This document shows positions 10,688-21,575 of a stretch of DNA of 64,000 nt, one piece after another (the stretch's first letter is position 1; each line of letters begins with the position of its first letter). The position numbers and the translations under genes were made by a program. The stretch is from positions 9,274,132 to 9,338,131 of the forward strand of contig OZ026604.1 in assembly GCA_964020085.1 (NCBI GenBank), given 5' to 3'. The stretch comes from Micromussa lordhowensis (Eukaryota; Cnidaria; Anthozoa; Scleractinia; Lobophylliidae). The notes beneath the pieces are model-generated. The model was not told the origin of the DNA. It did no database searches and saw only the letters and a list, made by a program, of their open reading frames with translations.

Positions 10688-13600
10688 ATGGTTTTTATCG
10701 TTGTTCAATGGGAAAACGAGAACAGCGTGAGTGTGGTAAATGAAAAGCAAGTCGTCGGTGCCGTGGAGTTGAAAGAAGGGGCAACGGTCGACATATCGGC
10801 TGGTACAAACAAGGGTCGAGCGGCCATTTATAAAGCGTCGATATTGAAAGTTTGTGGTGAGTAAAAATTGCGATATTGAGTACGTGATCAAAGTCTTGCC
10901 AAAGAATAGATTATATACGTACCAAATAATAGATTTTAGCTTACATAAAACATAAGGCTCAGCGCAACTGGCCATGAACTCGAGTAATTCAGAGAATCGA
11001 TCGGTCCCTTGCATGCCGCCTTACACTTTATATGAAATAAATCTACTAATAAGGCTTTAAGATTATTTTAATCACCTCTGGGAACATGTTGTCATCCTGC
11101 TTTTCTTTGAAAATTTCGACTTCTCTTGTCTTTAATTTCAGCTTCGCTTAATATATTAACTACAGTTATATTTCTGGCGGGATTTTGTCGAAAAGGTGAA
11201 TGCGTCATGGGCAATCGCACGTTTGGCGAGAATAGTACAACCAACTCTTCTATGAACTCTATTGTGTTTTTATTAGCGACAAAGGCACAGGCACTGCAGT
11301 ACGAGAAAAGTTTGCTAACACCTGCAGCTGTGGAGACTAAAGGTAATATTCAAAGCTTTTTTTATTGAGTGGGAATAAAGCATTCAATAATTGCAATTTT
11401 GTCATCTCAATAGTAATCACGTTTGTAGTCACCATATAGTTATCATGTTTTGCAGAAGATGAAAAAAGAAAGAGACCAAGGAAGCCCTCACAGAAAGTGA
11501 AGGAGAATGTTGAAGGAGGTCAGGCTTAGCAATAGTCGTAGAATTGTGGCACTAATATTTTGTAGATTAACATTTCACAAACTTGTATTGTTTGTCTATA
11601 CTAAATGTTAAGATGTAAAACAGGGTACAAATAACTGTGTTGTCTACCCTTATTGAAAGAGGTAATTCAGTGTTCTGACCAATTTGTCTTATCGACATGT
11701 TTCTTTATACCAACAAACATGAGCAATGGAATCCAATGATGTCCTTTCAGGGTAAGCTTGAGGGAGGCAGGAGAGGGGTGTCAAAAATTCGGATATTAAA
11801 CATTTTCATATAATTTTTATCATTAAACAAACCAGCATTAGCCATGATTCAGAGCTTTTGTAAAGCACCCACAGCTGATACAAATCAGTGACTAATTCGC
11901 TTAAAAAAATGGCACTTTTTTCCAAAACTGTAACAAATTAAAGGGTACTTCTAGAAATGATTGGCTACTCTACACAAACCAGCTACAGGTTTAGCTACTC
12001 AAAATTATTTTTAGTGAAACCCCTACATGGTTAAAAATAATTTATTTATAATTTAATTTTTATACTCAGATGTAGGAAAAGTTCAAGAAGGGGGTGAAGA
12101 TAATGATGAAGGTAATCATCTTTTAGTTTCCAATAGTTTTTCTGTGAATATCAACCAGGTGGATACTTTGTCTTATTGGATTTTTATTGTCCTCACTTTT
12201 AGTTTCTATTTGTCTTTAATTTGTTATCACTGATACAATGCTAAATTCCATGAAATTTACATTCCAGATCAGATTCAACAGAAGAAGAGGAAAATGAACA
12301 AGAAAGGGAAAGGTAATTTTTAAGAATTCCAAGTACACAGTATACTCACAAGTTAAGGACGTTCGTACTTATTGTTTCTGCCCATCCTTACTGGGCACAC
12401 AAATCCACATGCCACGTCATCCATTGAGTGCGTGTGCTAAGTACTAAACAAAAAATGATAGGGCAGATGGCCATTTCTATAGCTTTGCTTGGATTTAACG
12501 ATCTTGGACATTCGGTGACCCCTACTTTTCTTTTCAGAAACAGATTTGTTTTACAATTATCTCCACATTGTCTAAAAATGAACAAAAAATCAATGTGGGA
12601 AGTTAAAAAAAATTCAAGAAAGATTATCATCTTTCAATGGTAAAATTTTTAGAGAAAAATCAATGTAAGAAAAATTTCGCGTGAACGTCCTTAACATTCT
12701 CAGTATGTCTTTGAGAAGGCATTGGCTAGAATGTGACTTCAACTATGGATCCACCAATAATGGTGATTTTTGTCATTTCCACTACTATAGATGTGGATAA
12801 GGAAGAGGAAAAAAGGAGAGAGACTGCAAAGAAGAAGGTAATGTTGAGCATATTGCATAGTCTGTCATGCTAAGTGTATTAGTTTTACCTTTTGTTATAA
12901 TTGCTGGCATCAGTCTTGCTGATGAAGCATGATATTCTTTACAATAGCAGGAAAAGCATGGCAAGGTCATTCCAAACATCTTTTCAACCTCTCTGATGTT
13001 AGCACTTACTTTCTCAAAATAACGCACCTCCTTTTTTGAGGTGTTTCAAAGGCATCACTTTCACTATTTCCTGACAAGCATGTCAACAACATCCTAATTA
13101 CCATTTGTCAATTTTTTTTTGCATGTCTACAAAGCTGCAACAATCAGTACAGGAAGAGAGGGTTGCCAAAATCCTTCTTAGCTCACGGAAACCAGAGCTG
13201 CTTGATATATCCGACAGTGAGGAGCCAGCAATGCACCATGCTGCAGTTACAGTGACAAAAACAACAACACCTGATAACCACAGCATAGCCAAACGCATTA
13301 GCACCATAACATCCCAATCTCACACACCATTAGTCAACCACAGTTTACACACAAACACTATCACATCGCATGCATATACACCAACTCAGACCACACCATT
13401 ACTTAACAGTTCACGCACAAACACCATTACACCACATACATATTCACCAACTCAGACCACACCATTAGTCAACCACAGTTCACACACAAACACCACATCA
13501 CATGTATATCCACCAGCTCAGACCACACCATTACTTAACCGCAGTTCACATACACACACCTTCACATCACATACATGTTCGCCAACTCACAACACATCAG

Positions 13601-15580
13601 CATTCAATCACGGCACTGGTAATCGCATTAACACATCACACAAACGTACACCACTAACTGACCACAATTCACAAACAACTTTGCAAAACCCATTTACCAC
13701 TCCTCCCCAAGTACTTGACTTAGATACATACCCAACACCATTGTCTTGTCGCATGTCTCCTCCGAAAAGCTTCAGAAAATTGCTTCAACTGGCTGAAGAT
13801 GACTATGAGAATGTGCCATTGACCAACTCACCTTCTCCACCTACATGTAATACCAGTGACGTTGGCAATTCAAACTGGGAGTCATTCACATCTCATTTCA
13901 CTCAAGAATTTGAGTGGTTGAAGGCCGAGGTGGATGGCTTGAGAAATGAGGTGAAAAGCCTGAGAAGGACAGTGAGGGAACTAAAGGTAATAGAGTGTTA
14001 GAAGTCAGACTCGTCATAGTCTCATGTCAAACTTTGAGCAAGTCAGATGACTGGCAGTTTTAAACATAAAACTCCATTTGATTTCACATGAGTGAATGAA
14101 TAAATGAACAAAAGAATTTCACTTTAAACTGTATGGGAGTTTATAATTTAACATCAGAAAACGTAATGGGACATTATCTACCATTGGAGTTAATGACTGT
14201 ACCTTAGAGAAGTGCACTTCTTCTTGTTACTGTCCAAAATACTTGGGTTTTTTAATTTGCTAGTACTAGTACAACAAGCTTTAAACAGTTTGGGCCATGG
14301 CAAAAAGCAGGTCAGAGAATAAAAAAATAATGAAGTAATAGGCCTGATTCAAAGGAAATTAGACTTCCTGTCTTCATTTCCTGCATTCATTTCCTATGAC
14401 AGTAAATTATTATGCATGGTGATCCACATTTTTTCATTTTGGATGTCAATAAGTCTTGCATGTGGTTGCTGAAGACCCCTTTTTTCTCAAAGTCATAACC
14501 TTCACATGTAAAATACCTCTGGGATAGATGAGTTATGTGGGCTCTTTAACTCAAACTTCAATGACAAACTTATCAGTATTATGATCTGTCAGCATATATT
14601 AGCTTACATAAAATTTTTTTCTTTCAATTAGGCAAACCCAAGTTCTGTCCAAGGAAATGCTGGTCCATCTGCCACTCAGCCACAACAGACTCGAGAGGTA
14701 ATAAAAAATGACACTTCGTGCATGAGATATGAAGTACAGTTACTATAATTGCCCTAACTAATTTTTTTTCCCCTTGTACTTTAACTTTGGAAATATGTTA
14801 AGAAAATGTATCCCTTAGCTCCTGCAACAAGAGGCTGAGCTATGAGAAATAATATTATTATACTTTTAAGTCTCAGTTAAATGATATTTTGTCTTCTGCA
14901 GAACCAGTTGTATGAAATGATAAAAAACACAACAAAGCCCCTTGAGGGATTGAAAGCTTTACTTTATGAACTCTTCACACCCGACGAAGTAAGGCAGTCA
15001 TCCCTCAAGGGCAGGACAACAGTCACAGGAGGAGAAAGTGTTGGCCTTCAGAGAGAAAAGCTTGACCTTATCTACTGTAAGTTCTAGATTCATAATTAAA
15101 AACTGTGATAAAACAACTCTGACTGCCCTCCTTTAAAACAAAGTAATGTATTCAGTCCCTTTTTAGTAAAATGCCCCTACTTAGTAAGATGTACCAACTC
15201 CAATATAAAAGTCATTCTGGAGGGTGTGAATGGGGTTAACTGACTAGGACAAAGGGCTAGAAAATATTACTGGCTACTGACAAAACGAGGAAAAAATTAC
15301 CGACTAACGACAAAAAAAAATTAACTTAGATTTACCGACAAAGGTAGAAAATTTTAACTGACAAAGTAATGATTTAACAGTCCATGTGCACTTTGTTAAA
15401 ATTTATGTATGTTTCCAATGAATGCCCTTTTTCCTTTTGTCTGAGCTCACAATATATATTTTTATAATTTCAGATGTCATGGAATCCAGATATAAAATGG
15501 ACAGGCTCCCAGTAGACAACCTGATTCGAGGCCAACAGAGAAAGCTACGAGCCCAACAAAAAAAGACGAACAGCAGCTAA
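10688..15580 (+). CDS. BEN-domain protein of the transposon, 10 exons, about 588 aa
   Basis: Predicted exons: 10688-10856, 11142-11342, 11456-11518, 12070-12111, 12268-12312, 12791-12837, 13135-13986, 14632-14697, 14902-15076, 15474-15580; total 1767 nt with consistent phases and one stop. The N-terminus (MVFIVVQWEN...) with a KGRAAIYKASIL stretch resembles the small N-terminal module of cnidarian BEN proteins. Lys/Glu-rich exons 3-6 look like a nuclear-localisation region (KRKRPRKP). Exon 7 holds Thr/His/Pro-rich repeats of about 25 aa and ends in a predicted coiled coil (EFEWLKAEVDGLRNEVKSL). Exons 9-10 encode the BEN domain, with LLYELFTPDEV, the SSLKGRT turn and the C-terminal YVMESRYKM helix. 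BEN domains bind DNA, often palindromes, so a role at the subterminal repeats is plausible but inferred. The gene could also be captured cargo. Confidence 0.82.
12357..12690. mobile_element. TTAA-flanked MITE in BEN intron 5
   Basis: TTAA at 12353-12356 and 12691-12694 flanks an insert that starts GGACGTTCGTAC and ends GCGTGAACGTCC. The 4-bp TTAA duplication is the mark of piggyBac- or Kolobok-type transposition. It lies between BEN exons 5 and 6 and leaves the frame alone. Confidence 0.75.
13300..13660 (+). repeat. In-frame coding minisatellite in BEN exon 7
   Basis: Units of about 75-78 nt encode variants of a peptide with HTNT, TPTQTTPL and NHSS elements. Four or five units follow each other with amino-acid changes but no frame loss, so coding pressure or recent expansion kept the frame. 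Confidence 0.75.
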
Positions 15581-15661
15581 GTCTGCAGTTTGGAATTGCT
15601 CCTTAAGTATTGTTACAGTTACAAGATTTTATTAAAAAAATTATTTTTTAACCATAATTAA

Positions 15662-15866
15662 CCCCTTCACTCCCAAAAGTGCTAATTTAAAATTGAGTTG
15701 AAATCTCACAGAAAATTTCAATTTGGAGAATCAACAAAAACAAATAGTTTAACATGAAAGTGCTCAACAGCAAATTCTTATGAATGTTCACCCACAAGAG
15801 TTTTATCCAAAGAAGTTCAACAACCATATAAAGTTAAGTCAAAGCCTGACTCTGGCAGTGAAAGGG
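15662..15866. mobile_element. TTAA-flanked 205-bp MITE downstream of the BEN gene
   Basis: TTAA at 15658-15661 and 15867-15870 flanks an insert with ends CCCCTTCACTCCCA and CTGGCAGTGAAAGGG, imperfect inverted repeats. No coding potential. Confidence 0.7.
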
Positions 15867-15870
15867 TTAA

Positions 15871-16334
15871 AACTTAAATAACATTTGTTTTGTAAAATCA
15901 CTTAAAATTAAATGGTTCATTAAAGTGCATATGAAGAGAAATAAGTTTTCAATATTTTTACATATTGGGCACTAAAATTGTGCCAAAAATTATTTTGTTT
16001 CACGTGCACTTTAAAGACTGTTATTGCATTAAACATAATTCAAATAATTGTATTTTATGGAAAAGAATCAAAAGGTTTTATTCACACTTAATGTGTCCAA
16101 CCAAATATAATGCAGCTGTGTAACTGAGGATAATAATTTTTATTGTTATGAAGCTTTGAAGAAACGAAAAAGAAATTATATTCCATCCTCATTGATTACT
16201 ACCTGTTAATGTTAAGATAGAATACAAACTATTTTTATTAGATGTAAACTTGAGTTAAGTAATACAAATAAATTACATTGACTACTTGAATTTTGAGTTG
16301 TGAGTTCAGTGTAGTGTTAATTTAGTTACTTCAA
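15871..16334. other. AT-rich 3' flank of the BEN gene, no gene seen
   Basis: Holds several AATAAA or ATTAAA-type hexamers that could end the BEN transcript (for example near 16267 in ACAAATAAATTAC). No frame of note. Confidence 0.45.
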
Positions 16335-16735
16335 ATGTTTCCTTAATTCCCAGTAATTCTTAAACATTCTCAGAAATTCCTAAAAATTCCCAGAAATTCC
16401 TAAAAATTCCTAGGAATTTCTGGGAAGTTTTTAGATTTACACTCTTATCCGGGAATTTCATTGGTGCTCTGAGTGGGAATTCCTAGGAATTCCTAGGAAT
16501 TCCAAGTCCTGTTGGATCTAAACTTGGAATTTCTGGGAATTTTTAGGTTTTAGAACACAAGTTGTTACTGTTTGGGAATTCCTAGGAATTCCTAGGAATT
16601 CCCGGTCCGAATTTACCGTGAAAATTCACACCTGTTATTCCTAGGAATTCCTAGGAATTCCTAGGAAAAAAAACCTAGGAATTCCTAGGACAATCCTAGG
16701 AATTCCTAGGAATTCCAAAATCTATTTCGCAAGGG
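16335..16735. repeat. Right subterminal palindromic array and terminal repeat
   Basis: Twelve CCTAGG sites, mostly in the context GGAATTCCTAGGAATTCC, fall in four clusters (16420, 16482-16502, 16578-16600 and 16638-16712). Degenerate copies (AATTCCCAGAAATTCC) lie at the inner edge. The array ends TTCGCAAGGG at the transposon terminus. It is denser than the left array. Confidence 0.85.
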
Positions 16736-18042
16736 GATGATTCTCGAGGAAGACAAGAAATTTTTATGTGTCTAGGTGCTCTATTATATGAGCAATTTTT
16801 TGCCGATTCGCGAATGGAGGTGCCAAGGTATTGATGAAGTCTTACTAAATGGAGATCATTGTTTTCTCAGCAGTGAATTGTTAGACAAAAATGCTTCTAT
16901 TCGAAGTAAACTGCCGACTACAGCTTGCTGGTCTCGGGAGATAACAGAGGAAAATTTGACGCAAACCTGCTTTATGTCGAAAGCGAAAGCGACTTCGGTG
17001 CCACAGCTGGGAAATCATTCACAGTATTCTTCGCACGTGGGGGCGTTGAATTTGATCGATGAGTCAAATTCTCTGCCCGTTGAGGCAAATAATTCAACCA
17101 TTAAGTTACATTTGCCCGTTGAGGCGAAAGAAAAGATTGTAATGATCGATGGGTCAAAATCTCTGCCCGTTGAGGCAAATAATTCAACCATCGAGTTACA
17201 TTTGCCCGTTGAGGCGAAAGAAAAAGATTGTAATGATCGATGAGTCAAAATCTCTGCCCGTTGAGGCAAATAATTCAACCATCGAGTTACATTTGCCCGT
17301 TGAGGCGAAAGAAAAGATTGCAATTATCGATGAGTCAAAACCTCTGCCCGTTGAGGCAAATGATTCAACCATCGAGTTACATTTGGCCATTGAGGCGAAA
17401 GAAAAGCTTTCAGAGTACATTGAGTCGAAATCTCTGCCCGTTGAGGTAAAAGGAAACTTTGCCATGGTAAATTCAAAATATGGATCGCTCGTTGAAGGTA
17501 ACCATTCATTTCCAAACTCGTGCTTTGAGACAAATTCTTAGTCGATTTCATCCGTGAAGAGCATTCATTCGACCCTTCAGTCGAATTCTTTTTCGACCTT
17601 TAAATCCAAAGAAAACTTCTCGAGCACAACATTAAATTATCGTTTGCTCAACAATGTTGAACATTCCTCAAAATGTTTCGGACCTACTGAAAGGCGGTTT
17701 GCAAGTTATGAAGAACAACTTGATTGTAATATTTACAGCAAAACTATGAAAAGCGCCCACAAGGGTTAATCAATGCGAATGACACTCTAAATCCTTGCCT
17801 GTCCTTATGTTATGCATTGATAAGTACTTTCACGACTTACAAGCAGGCAATTGTCATTTTTTAGAAATATTATTTTGACTATTTTAACCGAATCAAATGG
17901 TTCATTTTATACTTTTGATCCTCATGCTAGAAACCATGATAGTATGCCAAATTCTAATGGCACAGCAACTGTATTAAAATTTGGAGATTTGGGTGAACTT
18001 AGAACATTCTTATGTTCTTTAGCAAATGGACTGAAATGTTAA
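16736..18042 (+). pseudogene. OTU-like protease gene, right fragment, frameshifted
   Basis: Continues the frame broken at 3159: DDSRGRQ, then after small shifts the block IDEVLLNGDHCFLSSELL (from about 16829), a repeat region of about 30-aa units (17052-17450), a stretch ending MKSAHKG (17554-17769), then in the next frame INANDTLNPCLSLCYALIS, and finally FYTFDPHARNHDSMPNSNGT with LKFGDLGEL (about 17900-18010). The FD.H.RN..G...NGTA..L.F motif is the C-terminal part of the OTU-like/C76-like protease fold I know from large cnidarian proteins. At least three frameshifts (about 17220, 17765 and 17862) and a stop at 17539 show that the gene is dead. The family call rests on motif memory only. Confidence 0.55.
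17052..17450. repeat. 90-bp tandem repeat within the OTU-like pseudogene
   Basis: Units begin near 17058, 17148, 17239 and 17329 with a partial fifth at 17419. Each contains CTCTGCCCGTTGAGGCAAAT and a second, related CCCGTTGAGGCGAAAG half. The unit length is 30 codons, so the array stays in frame until one extra A in GAAAGAAAAAGATT at about 17218-17224 shifts it. Confidence 0.85.
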
Positions 18043-18304
18043 AAAAGTTATGGTTAAATTGTCAGCAAACGTCGGCATTATAAAGGGGGAAATCGGAAAA
18101 ACTAAGTCACCCCACACTTACAACAGCCCTCCCCCCCGTGCAACCTATTTAAACACTCACCCGAATTATGCCGTTCATTTCAAAACGTAAAACAAGTAAT
18201 TCCTTCATTAAAGTCTGAAGCTAGCACCCACTTTCACGTTGAAATTACTAGTATAATAGTGATATTTCAATTTACTAATGGTGAATTTTGAGACCCAATA
18301 GAAG
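18043..18304. other. Short spacer before the TTAA element
   Basis: AT-rich, with a C-rich run at 18127-18138. Nothing recognisable; it is the target sequence flank of the 3.6-kb element that follows. Confidence 0.4.
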
Positions 18305-19625
18305 TTAAAGGTCAAATGCAACGAAATTTGGCCTAGTTTGATTATAAGTTAAAATAAAAGATACTAATCCAAATAATCATAATCCAAAGTTTTACATGAT
18401 TTAATCAAAAACCTGCCGAGATATTCGACCTTGAAAACAGCTATTTTTCTTCGCTTCACAAACGGAACAGTTCGTGGAAAGTTCGGAAAATTGTCGGAAC
18501 TGGATTTTGTGACGTCATAATTGGTGAGCTCCCCGTTCAGAACAACAAAGTATTAGGGCGAATATGAGTGTTTTGTGGAGCTTAATTGTAGCAATCATTC
18601 AAAAATCTGTGGTTACATCCCTTGAAAGGACGAGAAGCGGTGTAAGGAATTGATCACTTTGATAAAAGGAGGAAACTATTGACACAAGAACGGATTTTAA
18701 CCGACTGTTTCATCTAGTTTCATCTCTTCGCGCTACTAGCTAACATTTCAGCAGAGACCTCTTGAAGCGGTATCTTTCGCAATCGCTAAGCAGGGTTTCG
18801 ATTTCAAGCCCAAAAGCCTTCGAAGCTGTACCATATGCCGTAAAACCAAGCATTGACGACGAACATCCTCGAAACAAACACTCTACCTGTACCAACACGG
18901 AATGCATTTGTTCGGCAGCCATATTGTCAAGAGCAGAAAGCGAGGTAAAGCCCCGGGGTAAAGTCGCGGTTTATAAAACCATTTCGTGTTTTATTATATC
19001 AAGTTTAACATTTTAGATTCACAATCTCATTTTCTTAACTTAGCCTAGTTGAAATAAAAAAAGGAAATAGAAAAGTGTCATTTGCGATCGTGGTTTAAAT
19101 GAGCTTAATTAAGAGTTAATTCTTTGAAAATGCCGGCTAAATAAATGGCAAATTGTATGGTTATTCAAAGCGGATAAGTCTCAAAGGGATTCTATTGTTT
19201 CTGCTATTGTTAAGCTGAACAAAGAGCTGTATGCATAATAAATGTATGGGGTTATGCGGAAATCTTGCCTTAATTTGTATTTCATTTCATTACTGATAGG
19301 CCTAAACCAAGAACATACTATGACAATATTCTCTTACCTCTCACTTGCAACCCTTAGTAATACTTTGGTGAGTGAAGACAAGGCATTTCACCCGGAATAC
19401 CTTAGTCAAGGCCGTAGCTAGTGTAAGGCAAACCGAGCCACTTGCCTCAGTCAATAAAATCCCATTGGTTAAAAAGTTGACAGTTTGACAGCTGAACGTT
19501 GAACTGTTGACAGCTTGCATAAATTAAAATTTTATCCGTCCATACTCTTATTGATGATAAAAATGAGCCAATCAGCGCACAAGAAATTAGACAGTTATTG
19601 TAAAAACACTGCTAATCATCTAGGC

Positions 19626-19745
19626 AGAGAATTTTACTGTGGACATTGCCTCAGTCATATTTTTTTTGTCTGGCTGTCGCCCTGTAGAGAGAATTTTACT
19701 GTGGACATGCCTCAATCATTTTTTTCTCCTGGCTATCACCCTGTA
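19626..19745. repeat. Two-copy tandem duplication, about 60 bp
   Basis: AGAGAATTTTACTGTGGACAT...CCTCA.TCAT...TGGCT.TC.CCCTGTA occurs at about 19627-19685 and again at 19688-19745 with a few changes. Confidence 0.8.
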
Positions 19746-20498
19746 AGTAATGCTATAATGTTGTGTAAATTTTCATTGTTCATCAGCTTGTTGATAAATC
19801 AACTTTTTGCTGGATAGAAGGATTGAATGCAAAAATCTCAAGCCTTCTTGCATGATATAAATGGTACTTCCTAATGAGGACTGATAATACCACAATTCTC
19901 ATCTTTTTACAATGCAAAAAGACAGACAACAAGCATCCACAGCACTTTCACATGGGATTTCCTCTACTAGGTGTTTGCAATAAATTAATAAAGGTCACTA
20001 ACCTCTTATTAAATCCTAAAAGGGCTTTTTATTTGTCTTTGAGCATGTCTAGTTGAAACTGAAGAAGTTCCTTATCTGCTCTTGTATGAAACATGTTGAG
20101 GTTGGTGTGCCATGACCCTTCAGGTGTCAATGGGTTAATTCTCATCTGTTCTGTCAGAATATTTTTTGTTTTGAACATCTCTCATGTTTCTAATAAATTA
20201 TTGAGGCCAGAGTGCTTACTTGGAAACCAAAACCAGGATCTTTACATTCAGTACATGTACTGTACGTCATATAATTTATAAATTATAGTTTGATGTTTAG
20301 CTGATGTGGTGAGAATAGCCGTAGGAAGCTACATGTTGTACAATACTTCAGTAAGCAAGTAAGTTATTTATCAAATTAAAAACATGAACATATTTTAAAT
20401 GGGCAGGTAAGCGCTTGTAAATGCAGGGAATAGTATAGCAAAGGATGAATAAAAGCAATTTACGTATATAATCCTACAGTACTGGTCTGCCATTGTGG

Positions 20499-20792
20499 GA
20501 GATGGCCTTGTGGTTAGTGCACTCAACTTGGGAGTGAACGGTTTGGGTTCAGGCCCTAGCTGGGGACATTGTGCTGTCTTCTTGGGCAAGCCACTTTACT
20601 CTCACAGTACCTCCCTCCACCCAGGTGTATGAATGGGTAGTGGCAAATTCAATGCTGGAGGGTAACCCTGCGATGGACTAGCATCCCATTCAGGGGTGAG
20701 TAGAAATACTCCTGGTCGCTTCATGCTACCAAAATCGGGATAAGCTCCGGCCCGATGAGCCACTCGGTGCGTATGTAGACTTTTTACCGTTC
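20499..20792 (+). mobile_element. tRNA-derived SINE
   Basis: The head contains an A-box-like TGGCCTTGTGGTTAGTGC and a B-box-like GGTTTGGGTTCAGGCCC about 35 bp further on, as in a pol III promoter. The body contains GTAACCCTGCGATGGACTAG and CATCCCATTCAGGGGTGAGT, then CTCCTGGTCGCTTCATGC, text that recurs in animal SINE families. The tRNA-like head has no proper cloverleaf, so this is a SINE and not a tRNA gene. Confidence 0.8.
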
Positions 20793-21217
20793 TACTGGTC
20801 ATGAGAGTGTTTCTCACAAATCATACTTACCACAGTTATCAGGTTTAAAAATTCTCTGACTTATCCCTGACTGACTAAATAATCACAAATTAAAATGTCG
20901 GATGCAGTAGCAGCCTCCAGCCTCTCCTAACAGCCATAATCTCCACCCATTTATGACTGATACGTTTTCAACAAATTTACTTATTTGTTGAGGAAATAAT
21001 CTTTGAGATTCAGGATTCTGGATTCAGGCAATGTTTTAATTTTATCTGATTTTCCTTCCAAATGTCAATTCCCTGACACAAAATAAAATTCCGATCCCTA
21101 ATCTTGATGAACTTTTCCCTAAACAGTTTCTGACCTGTGAAAACCCTGCAACCCATAGCAAAAAAAAAACGAAAAAAAGGACTACATGTCATGTAAAACG
21201 ACAAAAAAAAGATGAGC

Positions 21218-21575
21218 TTAAACGTTAAACCTTCGCCCAAAACAACTATCGGTAAGGGCTTTCATACTGAAAGAAAGACAATTGTAAACATCATCTTTTG
21301 CAAAATAACACAAGGCAAAGACTCGAACATGAACTTTATTAATAATCTTTGAACAGCAGTTTTCAACATATTCAGAAAGGCTCACCAATCCATGTGATCG
21401 ATTCTTTCGTCTAGTTGTTGATATCCTGATGCCATCTTGTTTACTCGACGAGTCTGATTCACTCAAGTTTATATGGCCTGAATCGTTGCCTGATTCCAAT
21501 GGTTCGAACTTACACGGCTGTAATGGTCATTTCCAAATAAGACATCAGGGTCTTGATCTATTTTATACATCGGCT
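21218..21575 (-). other. Possible 5' exons of an unknown gene in the TTAA element
   Basis: On the minus strand, ATG at about 21571 opens MYKIDQDPDVLFGNDHYS and meets a GTAAGT donor near 21517. A second frame (21499-21218) reads MESGNDSGHINLSESDSS and continues for 93 codons. Short acidic, Ser-rich first exons of this style are common in cnidarian transposon genes. I do not recognise the family and cannot follow it further inward. Confidence 0.3.

Larger units (their letters stand above)
3160..16735. mobile_element. 13.6-kb two-gene CACTA-like DNA transposon with palindromic subterminal arrays
   Basis: Both ends carry the same 10-bp inverted repeat, CCCTTGCGAA (3160-3169; complement at 16726-16735), flanked by GA (3158-3159 and 16736-16737). 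Removing the element and one GA restores an open OTU-like frame, which independently fixes the boundaries. Inside each end are clusters of CCTAGGAATTCCTAGG-type palindromes: 5 CCTAGG sites at the left and 12 at the right. The cargo is two head-to-head genes, a 13-exon transposase on the minus strand and a 10-exon BEN-domain gene on the plus strand. Several small MITEs are nested in introns and the 3' flank. Splice phases of both genes are consistent, so the element may be autonomous. The superfamily is set by the transposase; the termini are not the canonical CACTA. Confidence 0.85.

Noticed and set aside
17052..17450. CRISPR-like array
   Set aside because: The repeats are head-to-tail 90-bp coding units without unique spacers, in an animal genome.
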